Shown here: positions 1 through 8,393 of the stretch, piece by piece | How the letters are laid out: the number at the start of each line of letters is the position of its first letter | How positions within the stretch are numbered: position 1 is the first letter of the stretch | DNA from: Candidatus Puniceispirillum sp. | GTDB lineage: Bacteria > Pseudomonadota > Alphaproteobacteria > Puniceispirillales > Puniceispirillaceae | Direction of reading: 5' to 3' | Length of the DNA stretch: 52,947 bases | NCBI GenBank assembly: GCA_018668795.1 | Contig: JABJBD010000084.1 | Span: 1 to 52,947, forward strand | Notes under the pieces: generated by a model | Databases searched by the model: none | Told to the model about the DNA's origin: nothing | What the model saw: only the letters and a program-made list of their open reading frames with translations | Made by a program: the position numbers and the translations under genes

Positions 1-1406
1 ATGCCCCAGCCTTTGCCCGAATGGCCGCAGCCGCACGTCAGAACGGTAAATATATTGTAGCCATCAAATCAGGCAAAACCGAAGCCTCCCAGATCGCTGC
101 CCAAACCCATACCGCGGCGATTGCTGGTGATGCTAGTTGCTCATCTGCCTTTCTGGCGCAATGCGGAGTGTACGAAGTTGATACCCTAGAGGACATGCTG
201 GAACTCCTTAAAATTTTACATCTGTTTGGCCCGCTTAATGGCAATCGCATCACTGCCATGTGCTGTTCTGGCGGCGAAGTGGGACTGATTGGCGATATGT
301 CTGCAAAACATGATCTTGTGTGGCCAAACATCCCCGAAGATAACGCCACATATCTTGCCAAACAGCTTGGTGCATTGGTCACTATCGCAAACCCACTCGA
401 TTACCATACCTTTATCTGGGGGGATGAGGCGGCGATGGCCAATGTCTTTGCTGCGATGATGGGAGGCTGGACTGATATATCTGTTCTGGTCATTGATTTT
501 CCGCGCAATGACCGATGCAGTGACGAAACATGGCTTCCGGCAGTGAATGCACTATGCGAAGCGGTGCGGCGCACAGGCACCAAGGCGGCAATGTTGGCCA
601 CTCTACCCGAAGGCATTTCGGAACAATGGGCATGGACATCAATCAAAGCTGGCATAGCCCCGCTTTGCGGTCTGTCAGCCGGACTTAATGCGCTGGAAAA
701 AGCTTCTAACATGCCAGCAACCTTTTTGAAGGGCTGGCAACCCTGTCCAGCAACAACTATATCCGACGCCCCCCGTTTGCTTGATGAAGCTGACGCCAAG
801 ACCTTATTAAGTGAGGCTGGCATCACCTGTCCAATAGGTGTTCGTGCCACCACCGCCGATGACGTGACTTCAAACGCCAGAAATTTGCGCGTACCGTTGG
901 CATTAAAAGGTTTGGGGCATCTACATAAAAGCGAAGCAGGGTTAATCCAGCTTGGACTGGATCACAATATGCTCAAACAAGCCGCTTTTGCGATGCAGAG
1001 CTGTGATGGGTTTCTGATCGAAGAAATGGTCGAAGTATCCGTAGCCGAACTTCTGGTAGGTTTGTCCCGTGATCCACAATATGGCATCAGCCTGACACTT
1101 GGCGTAGGTGGCATATATGCCGAATTATTGGCAGACACGCGTACTGGCATCCTGCCCCTTGATCGTGACTTCATAGAACAGATGCTGTCCGAGCTTCATC
1201 TGGCTCCCCTGCTTAACGGCTATCGCGGCCAACCACATGCTGATATTGACGCTGCCCTTGATGAAATCATGGCGCTATGCAGGTTAATTCAGGAAGATAC
1301 ACGGATCACCGAAATTGAAATCAACCCTCTGATACTTGGCGCCACAGGGCAAGGCGCGACAGCCGTTGACGCGCTAATCTGGTATCAGGATAATTCAGAC
1401 ATATAA
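1..1406 (+). CDS. ADP-forming acyl-CoA synthetase (5' truncated by window edge)
   Basis: The reading frame is open from base 3, upstream of the first ATG at 21, so the N-terminus lies outside the window. The visible part aligns by eye with the C-terminal two thirds of the 696-residue protein at 6303-8393. It has the end of the succinyl-CoA-ligase alpha-like region with a His in THTAAIAG that matches the phospho-histidine site, then a linker, then an ATP-grasp domain ending EIEINPL. Enzymes of this family make acyl-CoA from acid, CoA and ATP, giving ADP. It is followed 16 bases later by a CaiD-like crotonase, so a carnitine, crotonobetaine or gamma-butyrobetaine CoA ligase is the likely role. 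That substrate is inferred from context. Family assignment is firm; substrate is not. Confidence 0.85.
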   Translation, partial: APAFARMAAAARQNGKYIVAIKSGKTEASQIAAQTHTAAIAGDASCSSAFLAQCGVYEVDTLEDMLELLKILHLFGPLNGNRITAMCCSGGEVGLIGDMSAKHDLVWPNIPEDNATYLAKQLGALVTIANPLDYHTFIWGDEAAMANVFAAMMGGWTDISVLVIDFPRNDRCSDETWLPAVNALCEAVRRTGTKAAMLATLPEGISEQWAWTSIKAGIAPLCGLSAGLNALEKASNMPATFLKGWQPCPATTISDAPRLLDEADAKTLLSEAGITCPIGVRATTADDVTSNARNLRVPLALKGLGHLHKSEAGLIQLGLDHNMLKQAAFAMQSCDGFLIEEMVEVSVAELLVGLSRDPQYGISLTLGVGGIYAELLADTRTGILPLDRDFIEQMLSELHLAPLLNGYRGQPHADIDAALDEIMALCRLIQEDTRITEIEINPLILGATGQGATAVDALIWYQDNSDI

Positions 1407-1422
1407 CCAAGAGGAAAAACCC

Positions 1423-2208
1423 ATGGAAGATATAATACGCACCAAAACCGAAGGTGGCATTTTTGAAGTGACGCTAGATCGCCCAAAGGCCAATGCGATT
1501 GATCTTGAAACATCTCGTATCATGGGCGAAACATTCCAACATTTTCGTGATAATGAACATTTACGAGTCTGTATCGTGCGCACGGCTGGTGAGCGTTTCT
1601 TTTCGGCTGGTTGGGATTTGAAAGCTGCCGCAAACGGCGACTCGGTCACGGCTAATTATGGTGTGGGCGGATTTGCCGGACTGCAGGAATTACGCGATCT
1701 GAATAAACCAGTCATTGCTGCGGTTGAGGGCATGTGTGTTGGTGGCGGGTTTGAGTTAGCCTTATCCTGTGATCTTATACTGGCAACAGGTGCGTCACAA
1801 TTTGCGCTTCCCGAAATAAAAGCTGGCACCCTAGCAGATGCCGCCACAATCAAATTGCCAAAACGTATTCCCTATCACATAGCCATGGACATGCTGTTAA
1901 CGGGGCGCTGGATGGATTGTTCTGAGGCGCATCGCTGGGGCCTTGTGACCGAAATGTTTGATGCTGGCGCGGCACTCTATGAAAGGGCGTGGGAACTGGC
2001 GCGGCATTTGGAAGCGGGTCCCCCGCTGGTATTTGCTGCGATTAAGGAAGTTGCGCGTGAGGCCGAGGCGATGAAGTTTCAGGACATCTTAAACCGAATA
2101 ACGAAAATGCAGCTTCCGACCGTTGATAAACTATATAATTCCGCAGATGGTCTTGAAGGATTTAAAGCCTTTGCTGAAAAACGCGATCCAGTTTGGAAAG
2201 GTCACTAG
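1423..2208 (+). CDS. CaiD-like enoyl-CoA hydratase/isomerase family protein, paralogue 1
   Basis: Crotonase fold of 261 residues. The N-terminal half resembles E. coli CaiD (crotonobetainyl-CoA hydratase) strongly: DRPKANAID, FFSAGWDLKAAA, GGFAGL, KPVIAAVEG and GGGFELALSCD, and the C-terminus ends EKRDPVWKGH as in CaiD. Both crotonase glutamates appear present (in GGFELAL and LPEIKAG). The next loop reads LADAATIKLPKR where CaiD and the neighbouring paralogue have a PDSG stretch, so the active-site rim differs. It may act on carnitinyl- or crotonobetainyl-CoA, or have diverged to a related acyl-CoA. The ATG at 1423 is preceded by AGAGGAAAAACCC, a good ribosome site. A possible terminator follows directly. 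Confidence 0.85.
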   Translation: MEDIIRTKTEGGIFEVTLDRPKANAIDLETSRIMGETFQHFRDNEHLRVCIVRTAGERFFSAGWDLKAAANGDSVTANYGVGGFAGLQELRDLNKPVIAAVEGMCVGGGFELALSCDLILATGASQFALPEIKAGTLADAATIKLPKRIPYHIAMDMLLTGRWMDCSEAHRWGLVTEMFDAGAALYERAWELARHLEAGPPLVFAAIKEVAREAEAMKFQDILNRITKMQLPTVDKLYNSADGLEGFKAFAEKRDPVWKGH

Positions 2209-2231
2209 CTAGTGTTACTAGCCAGTTTTTT
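2208..2231 (+). terminator. possible Rho-independent terminator after paralogue 1
   Basis: GCTAGT (2208-2213) and ACTAGC (2217-2222) form a 6-bp stem with a GTT loop, followed three bases later by six T residues (2226-2231). The stem is short, so termination may be partial. If active, it splits the cluster into two transcription units, leaving the 235-base gap before 2444 to hold a second promoter. Confidence 0.4.
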
Positions 2232-2443
2232 AATATTAGTTATCAACTTTAGTAATAAAACAAGGTAACCAAGATATTATGATGTGGCACTTAAATCAGT
2301 AAGCATTTGATTAATATTTAGTATTTTTATTCTACGCTTCAAAATATTGTTTTCAGAAGCCCCATTTTTCTTGCAAAACTTGACCTAATACTTACCAATG
2401 GGTTTGCAGTTCATAATAATCAGATTTGCTAAGGGGCAAGGTA

Positions 2444-3247
2444 ATGTCGGATAATGTATTAATTACGCGCAACAAGCATATTCTTGAGATCACGCTTAAC
2501 AAGCCCAAAGTGAATGCCATTGATCATGCCATGAGCAAGGAACTCGCTGACGCCTTTGTAGAATTTGAAAAGGATGATGATCTTCGTGTCGCAATTCTAA
2601 CAGCCAACGGTGAAAAGATTTTTTCAGCTGGATGGGATCTAAAAGCCCTCGACAAAGGTGATGCCCAGCTAGACGAGTGGTGGAATGATGGTGATTACGG
2701 CTATGGCGGATTTGCTGGCCTCACCGAAAACTGGTCAATGAACAAGCCAGTTATTGCCGCGCTAAATGGTCTGGTCATTGGTGGCGGATTTGAAATCGCC
2801 ATGGCGTGCGATCTGATGATAGCTGCTGACCATGTCGAGTTTGCCTTACCAGAAATGCCCCTTGGCATCATCCCTGATTCTGGTGCCATTCAACGCCTGC
2901 CTCGCAGAATACCTCATAACATCGCTCTGGAAATGTTACTTCTGGGTCGACGCATGAAAGCAAATGAAGCAGCACATTATGGCCTTGTTAATAAGGTAGT
3001 ATTAGCCGAAAAGCTACTCGAGAGCGCGCGTGAATGGGCTGACCAGATCGCTTGGTTTGCACCACTTGCTGTTCAATCAATCAAGGAAGTACTTAGGCAT
3101 ATCGATAGTCAGCCGCTTGAAACCGCCTTTGAAACCATGCGCACCAGCGACCTACCAACCTACCGAGCAATGTTAAAATCAGAAGATGCCGAAGAAGGTG
3201 TTCGCGCTTTTGTTGAAAAACGCGACCCTGTTTTCAAAGGCAAATAG
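2444..3247 (+). CDS. caiD: CaiD-like crotonobetainyl-CoA hydratase, paralogue 2
   Basis: Crotonase-family protein of 267 residues from the ATG at 2444, which sits 7 bases after AAGGGG; an in-frame TTG at 2426 is less likely. Motifs match CaiD: LNKPKVNAID, FSAGWDLKALD, GGFAGLTENW, GGGFEIAMACD, LPEMPLGIIPDSG and the C-terminal VEKRDPVFKGK. Both catalytic glutamates and the PDSG segment are kept, so hydration of crotonobetainyl-CoA to L-carnitinyl-CoA is the best call. It is clearly related to the preceding crotonase but has a different loop near the active site. It lies 7 bases before L-carnitine dehydrogenase, which fits a shared mRNA and pathway. The exact substrate is inferred. Confidence 0.85.
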   Translation: MSDNVLITRNKHILEITLNKPKVNAIDHAMSKELADAFVEFEKDDDLRVAILTANGEKIFSAGWDLKALDKGDAQLDEWWNDGDYGYGGFAGLTENWSMNKPVIAALNGLVIGGGFEIAMACDLMIAADHVEFALPEMPLGIIPDSGAIQRLPRRIPHNIALEMLLLGRRMKANEAAHYGLVNKVVLAEKLLESAREWADQIAWFAPLAVQSIKEVLRHIDSQPLETAFETMRTSDLPTYRAMLKSEDAEEGVRAFVEKRDPVFKGK

Positions 3248-3254
3248 GTGCGTA

Positions 3255-4199
3255 ATGACCCAGTGGAATTTTCCTAATATCCGTAAAATCAAAACCGTAG
3301 CCAGTCTGGGTGGTGGCCCGATTGGCGGTGGCTGGAGTGCGCATTTTCTCGCACAAGGCTATGACGTGCGAGCCTATCTATATTCAATGGATGAAGAAAC
3401 CAGTTTCCGTGCAATTGTTGAAACTGCATGGGTTAGCTTGCAGGATCTTGGCCTAGCCAAAGGTGCATCTTTGGACCGCTTATTCATTTCCAGCAATCTG
3501 GAGGACGTTGTTCAGACCGCCGAGTTTATTCAAGAAAGTGGACCCGAGCGCCTGGATATCAAGCAGGCACTATACAAGCAACTTGGTGATATTGTTGCAC
3601 CCCATATTATCATAGCATCCAGCACATCAGGATTGATGATGAGCGATATTCACGCCGAATGTGCAACGCCAAAACGTACACTTGTTGGCCATCCATTTAA
3701 TCCACCATATTTATTGCCGCTTGTCGAGCTAGTTGGGGGTGATAGCACTTGCGCCGATGCCATCGAATGGGCGGATGCTTTTTACCGACATGCTGGCAAG
3801 GAACCCCTCATTCTTAAGAAGGAGATTCCGGGCTTTGTAGCAACCCGCCTGCAAGAAGCGTTATGGCGCGAAGCACTGCACATGGTTGCCAATGGCGAAG
3901 CAACCCCAGAAGATATTGATCGTGCATTAATGTATGGGCCTGCACCGCGGATGGTTGTCCAGGGTCAATGTATGGCATTCCATGTGGCCTGCGGTGAAGG
4001 TGGCATGGCTACCAATCTTGATCAATTTGGCCCAGCCTTGAAATTGCCTTGGACACGACTTGCGGCACCCGAACTTAATAAGGAATTGCGCGATGCCATG
4101 GTAGATGGCTGTAATGAACTAGCAGCCGGACGGCATTTTACCGAAATGGCAGCTGAACGAGATCGCCGGATTGTGGCCGTGCTGAAGGCAGTGCGCTAA
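3255..4199 (+). CDS. lcdH: L-carnitine 3-dehydrogenase
   Basis: 3-hydroxyacyl-CoA-dehydrogenase-fold protein of 314 residues that resembles L-carnitine dehydrogenases (Pseudomonas CdhA type) along its whole length. It has a Rossmann motif GGGPIGGGW near the N-terminus, then FIQESGPERLDIK, SSTSGLMMSDI, VGHPFNPPYLLPLVE, PGFVATRLQEALWREALH and QFGPALKLPW. It would oxidise L-carnitine to 3-dehydrocarnitine with NAD+. Homology begins at the ATG at 3255; upstream in-frame codons overlap paralogue 2. The next gene is a BKACE enzyme, the expected partner that cleaves 3-dehydrocarnitine. Confidence is high because both motif content and neighbours agree. Confidence 0.9.
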   Translation: MTQWNFPNIRKIKTVASLGGGPIGGGWSAHFLAQGYDVRAYLYSMDEETSFRAIVETAWVSLQDLGLAKGASLDRLFISSNLEDVVQTAEFIQESGPERLDIKQALYKQLGDIVAPHIIIASSTSGLMMSDIHAECATPKRTLVGHPFNPPYLLPLVELVGGDSTCADAIEWADAFYRHAGKEPLILKKEIPGFVATRLQEALWREALHMVANGEATPEDIDRALMYGPAPRMVVQGQCMAFHVACGEGGMATNLDQFGPALKLPWTRLAAPELNKELRDAMVDGCNELAAGRHFTEMAAERDRRIVAVLKAVR

Positions 4200-4244
4200 C
4201 GACCACCTAATATCTAATTGAATGTTCCTGAAAGGATGACCTAG

Positions 4245-5129
4245 ATGAACTTTGAAACCATTTTAACCTGCGCAGTGACTGGTGCTGGTGATACCTTATC
4301 GAAGAACCCACATGTCCCCGTCACTCCAAAAGAAATTGCTGACGCAGCCATTGATGCCGCAAAAGCTGGTGCTGCGATTGCTCATCTGCATGTGCGCGAC
4401 ACGGAGAGCGGTAAGGGATCACGCGACATCAATCTGTTCCGCGAAGTTGTTGATCGTATTCGCTCAAGCAATACCGATGTGATCATCAATCTGACATCGG
4501 GCATGGGTGGTGACTGGGTTCCAAGCGATGCTGATCCGTCAATGCCCGGAGTCGGCACCGATATGATTGGACCCGAGGAAAGGTTGGCGCATGTCACCGA
4601 TCTATTACCCGAAATATGCAGCCTTGATTGTGGCACAATGAATTTTGGTAATGGCAACGAGATCTATATTTCAACGCCCCCATATTTACGCCACATGGCG
4701 GCAACGGCACAAAAACTTGGCGTTAAACCTGAATTGGAAGTGTTTGAACTTGGCCATATCCGTTTTGCCAAGCAGATGATTGCTGAGGGCATTGTCGATG
4801 AACCACCCATGTTCCAGATTTGTTTGGGCATTCCGTGGGGTGCCGACCAATCGGTTGATACAATGAAAGTCATGAAAGATGAGTTGCCGGCGAATGCAAG
4901 TTGGGCTTCGTTTGGCATTTCGCGCATGCAGATGCCAATGGCCGCTGCCGCTGTCGCTATGGGCGGCAATGTGCGTGTTGGACTAGAAGACAATATCTAT
5001 CTTGATCGCGGCGTACCTGCGACCAATGGCCAACTTGTAGAGCGGGCAGTTAAAATGATTGAATGTATGGGTTCTAAATTACTGACACCAGTTGAAGCCC
5101 GCGCCAAACTTGGTCTTCGCGGCGGTTGA
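4245..5129 (+). CDS. BKACE family 3-dehydrocarnitine cleavage enzyme (DUF849)
   Basis: Beta-keto acid cleavage enzyme of 294 residues. It has the Zn-binding HLHVRD motif near residues 48-53, the STSGMGG-like loop LTSGMGG, and the family signature VRVGLEDNIYLDRG in the C-terminal third. The family condenses a 3-oxo acid with acetyl-CoA and releases acetoacetate plus a new acyl-CoA. Lying 45 bases after L-carnitine dehydrogenase, this copy most likely turns 3-dehydrocarnitine into betainyl-CoA and acetoacetate. The ATG at 4245 follows AAAGGAT with normal spacing. No betainyl-CoA thioesterase is visible nearby, so release of free glycine betaine would need an enzyme encoded elsewhere. Confidence 0.88.
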   Translation: MNFETILTCAVTGAGDTLSKNPHVPVTPKEIADAAIDAAKAGAAIAHLHVRDTESGKGSRDINLFREVVDRIRSSNTDVIINLTSGMGGDWVPSDADPSMPGVGTDMIGPEERLAHVTDLLPEICSLDCGTMNFGNGNEIYISTPPYLRHMAATAQKLGVKPELEVFELGHIRFAKQMIAEGIVDEPPMFQICLGIPWGADQSVDTMKVMKDELPANASWASFGISRMQMPMAAAAVAMGGNVRVGLEDNIYLDRGVPATNGQLVERAVKMIECMGSKLLTPVEARAKLGLRGG

Positions 5130-5145
5130 TGAAGGAGAGTTCTAG

Positions 5146-6306
5146 ATGTCAAATATGTTATCGCATGAACAGACTATGTTACAGGACACTGTCCGCCGAT
5201 TCATGGAAGAAGAAATGTTCCCGCATGAGGATCAGATTGACCGTGATGGCCATGTCCCAATCGAACTTGGCCGCCAGATCGAAGCACGATCCAAAGAGCT
5301 TGGCCTGTTTGCATCGAACCTGCCCGAAGAGGTTGGCGGCGGCGGCCTTGATTACACAAGTATGGGGTTGATTGAGCGTGAATTCGGTAAAACCAGTCAC
5401 GCACTGCATTCATGGGTGGCACGACCAACGGAGATTCTTCTAGCGTCCGAGGGTGATCAGCGCGAAAATTATCTCATGCCATGCGTTTCAGGTGAAAAGC
5501 GTGAGCTTTTTGCCCTTAGCGAACCTGAAGCTGGCTCCGATATCATGTCAATGAAAAGCAACGCCCGTAGTGACGGCGATGACTGGATCCTGAACGGATC
5601 AAAACATTTTATTTCTGGGCCTGTGATGCCCGATTTCGCTATTGTTTTTGCCGCGACCGGTCATGATGAAACTGAACGCGGGTCACGTCAGCGTATCACT
5701 GCCTTTCTAGTAGATGTTGGGATGCCCGGTTTCGATATCGACATCGGTTATAATTGCGCCAGCTATCGTGGCTATCTGAATTTCCGCCTCGATTTCAATG
5801 ACGTCCGTCTTAGCAAAGCTCACATCCTTGGTGAAGAGGGGCGCGGTCTTGAGCTGTCTGGCAAATGGCTAGGCATGGGACGTATCTGGGTAGGTGCAAC
5901 ATGTTGCGGTAAAGCCGAACGGCTATTCACTCTGGCCAGCCAATGGGCAGCCGAACGTAAACAATTTGGCCAGCCTATCGGCAAATTTCAGGGTACTGGA
6001 TTCAAACTTGCTGACATGGCCGTCGAACTGCGCGCCGCTGACTTACTGGTCAACGATGCGATTGCCAAGGCCAATGATGGCGTAATGAGCGATGCTGATG
6101 CAGCCATGGTAAAATTATTCTGCTCTGAAATGCTGAACCATGTCGCTGATAGTACAATGCAGATTTATGGTGGCATGGGTCTGATGGAAGAATTACCGAT
6201 TCACCGCCTGTGGCGCGATTCGCGACTGGAACGGATCTGGGATGGCACATCAGAAATCCAGCGACATATAATCACCCGCTCGATCCTGCGACCGCTTGGA
6301 GCATGA
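5146..6306 (+). CDS. acyl-CoA dehydrogenase (candidate gamma-butyrobetainyl-CoA dehydrogenase)
   Basis: FAD-dependent acyl-CoA dehydrogenase of 386 residues with N, middle and C domains: ALSEPEAGSDIMSMK and LNGSKHFISG in the middle part, then AAERKQFGQPIGKFQ, MQIYGGMGLMEE and the C-terminal WDGTSEIQRHII. The usual short-chain catalytic Glu in the EGT motif is Asp here. In this cluster it plausibly desaturates gamma-butyrobetainyl-CoA to crotonobetainyl-CoA, as described for aerobic butyrobetaine users, or acts like CaiA. AGGAGA lies 7 bases before the ATG at 5146. Its TGA overlaps the ATG of the next gene as ATGA, so the two are translationally coupled. Confidence 0.85.
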   Translation: MSNMLSHEQTMLQDTVRRFMEEEMFPHEDQIDRDGHVPIELGRQIEARSKELGLFASNLPEEVGGGGLDYTSMGLIEREFGKTSHALHSWVARPTEILLASEGDQRENYLMPCVSGEKRELFALSEPEAGSDIMSMKSNARSDGDDWILNGSKHFISGPVMPDFAIVFAATGHDETERGSRQRITAFLVDVGMPGFDIDIGYNCASYRGYLNFRLDFNDVRLSKAHILGEEGRGLELSGKWLGMGRIWVGATCCGKAERLFTLASQWAAERKQFGQPIGKFQGTGFKLADMAVELRAADLLVNDAIAKANDGVMSDADAAMVKLFCSEMLNHVADSTMQIYGGMGLMEELPIHRLWRDSRLERIWDGTSEIQRHIITRSILRPLGA

Positions 6307-8393
6307 CGCATAACCGGATAAAAAACCTGGAGCGACTTTTAAACCCGCGGCATGTGGCCATCATCGGTGGCCGTGATGCCGAAGTGGTAATTAAAGAATG
6401 TAGGCGCAGTGGTTATGATGGCCCCATATGGCCAGTGAATCCAAATCGGGAACAGATTGGTGGTTTACGATGTTTCAAGCATATACAGGATTTACCCGCG
6501 CCGCCTGATGCTGTTTTTTTAGCCGTGCCACGTAAGGCAGCAATCGAATGTATTGGTGATCTCCGGGATAGGGGTGCTGGTGGTGTGGTGTGCTATACGG
6601 CCGGTTTTGGTGAAACTGGTGACGCTGGTGCAAAGGCTGAAAAATCCCTGATTGAAGCCGCCGGTGATCTGGCATTGGTAGGGCCCAATTGCTATGGCGT
6701 CATAAACTATCATCGTGGCCTCGCCTTATGGCCCTTTGCACATGGTGGACATCATCCAGGATTTGGCGCCGCCATTGTCACCCAGAGCGGGATGTTTTCG
6801 TCCGACCTGACGATGAGTCAGCGGTCCCTCCCGCTTAGCTATATGGTCTCAGCTGGCAATCAGTCAGTGTTGCGATTGGAAGATTTTGTCAATGCTTTTA
6901 TAGAGCAGGACCATGTTCGGGCTATCGGCTTGCACATTGAAGGCTTGCCCGATCCTGCAGGATTCGAGAAAGTGGCTTTACGGGCGCTGGCCTGTGATAT
7001 TCCAATTGTTGCGCTGAAAACAGGAAGTTCGCAAATTGGCTCACAGTTAACCATCAGTCACACAGGCTCGATGTCCGGCACCGACAAGACCTATTCGGCT
7101 TTTTTTGACCGACTTGGTATTATCCGGGCTCATGATCCGTCACACTTTCTCGAAACTCTCAAATTCCTCTGCGTTGCTGGCAAACCAAGCGGTAGGCGTC
7201 TTGCCGGATTCACATGCTCTGGCGGCGGTGCAACAATGCTTGCCGACTATGCCGAACCACTTGGTCTGAGTTTTCCGCAACCATCCACTACTACAAAAAC
7301 GGCATTGAGCGCACTACTTCCACATACAGCCACAGTCTCGAACCCGTTGGACTACACTACGCCAATCTGGGGAATTACCGAAAAGACCCATCCCGTCTTT
7401 GTGGCCACACTAGCCGACGGGTATGACGCTGCCGTAATCGTTCAGGACTATCCAGCAGCTGGTCTTGATGAAAGCAAACCTTACTACCAAAGTGATGCCG
7501 ACAGTTTTATTAAAGCAACCTCGGCCGCTGGCATCCCGTCAGCTATCTGCAGTACCATTCACGAAAACCTTGATCTCGAAACACGCAATTATCTGATCAC
7601 ACATAATGTTGCCCCAATGCAGGGGATCAACGAATGTCTACATGCCGTTGCTGCAGCGACTAATTATCGCGAACGGCGTGATGAAATCATGCAACATCCG
7701 GCTGTTGAGCTCTATCCCACCATGCCAGCCCCGCATAAAACATACATGCTGAACGAACTTGCAGGAAAGCAGAAACTAGCTAATAGTTGCGTTGATATTC
7801 CCGCACATGAGCATATTCACACTGGTGATAAGTTAGAAAAGACAGCACTTTCCTTTCCGCTGGCCTTGAAATTTCTAAGTCCAGACCTTGCCCACAAAAC
7901 CGAAGCCGGTGCCGTTCAGCTTGGTATCGGGGACATCGAAAGCCTTCAAATCTCAGTTGCAAACATGCAGTCCCATATCGGGCATACCAACCCTTTCATT
8001 AAGCAGGACGGCTTTTTGATCGAGGAAATGGTCAGTGATGTAATTGCCGAATTGATGGTCAGCGTCCGACGCGATCCACAATTTGGTTTAGTTCTGATGC
8101 TATCTAGCGGTGGAATAATGGCTGAATTATTTGATGATGCAACCACCCTTATTCTGCCAGCAGGTCGGGTCAGCATGATGCGCGCATTGGCCTCCCTTCG
8201 GATTTCAAAGTTGATTGAAGGTTATCGTGGCAAGGGGTCTGTTGATAAGGACAAGCTACTGGACTGCCTCGAACAGATCGTATCAGTTATCGCCGACGAT
8301 CCAGCCATAGTTGAAATTGAGATCAATCCGATAATGTTAACTGCCAACAAAATAGTCGCAGTTGATGCGGTTGTAACATGTCGAGAGATTTAG
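6303..8393 (+). CDS. ADP-forming acyl-CoA synthetase (candidate gamma-butyrobetaine/carnitine-CoA ligase)
   Basis: A 696-residue single-chain enzyme with a CoA-binding Rossmann domain (about 1-130), a succinyl-CoA-ligase alpha-like domain carrying the phospho-His in ISHTGS (His253) and an ATP-grasp domain (about 480-696) ending EIEINPI. The start is the ATG at 6303, which overlaps the acyl-CoA dehydrogenase stop in ATGA; the in-frame upstream extension would lie inside that gene. Translational coupling to the dehydrogenase suggests that it supplies that enzyme's acyl-CoA substrate, so gamma-butyrobetaine is the leading candidate. The truncated paralogue at the left edge may activate a second acid such as carnitine. 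Known characterised ligases of this pathway are, to my knowledge, mostly of the AMP-forming type. Confidence 0.85.
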   Translation: MTHNRIKNLERLLNPRHVAIIGGRDAEVVIKECRRSGYDGPIWPVNPNREQIGGLRCFKHIQDLPAPPDAVFLAVPRKAAIECIGDLRDRGAGGVVCYTAGFGETGDAGAKAEKSLIEAAGDLALVGPNCYGVINYHRGLALWPFAHGGHHPGFGAAIVTQSGMFSSDLTMSQRSLPLSYMVSAGNQSVLRLEDFVNAFIEQDHVRAIGLHIEGLPDPAGFEKVALRALACDIPIVALKTGSSQIGSQLTISHTGSMSGTDKTYSAFFDRLGIIRAHDPSHFLETLKFLCVAGKPSGRRLAGFTCSGGGATMLADYAEPLGLSFPQPSTTTKTALSALLPHTATVSNPLDYTTPIWGITEKTHPVFVATLADGYDAAVIVQDYPAAGLDESKPYYQSDADSFIKATSAAGIPSAICSTIHENLDLETRNYLITHNVAPMQGINECLHAVAAATNYRERRDEIMQHPAVELYPTMPAPHKTYMLNELAGKQKLANSCVDIPAHEHIHTGDKLEKTALSFPLALKFLSPDLAHKTEAGAVQLGIGDIESLQISVANMQSHIGHTNPFIKQDGFLIEEMVSDVIAELMVSVRRDPQFGLVLMLSSGGIMAELFDDATTLILPAGRVSMMRALASLRISKLIEGYRGKGSVDKDKLLDCLEQIVSVIADDPAIVEIEINPIMLTANKIVAVDAVVTCREI

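Noticed and set aside
401..853. 150-codon minus-strand frame inside the truncated acyl-CoA synthetase
   Set aside because: Shadow of a conserved coding frame; no ribosome site or family similarity.
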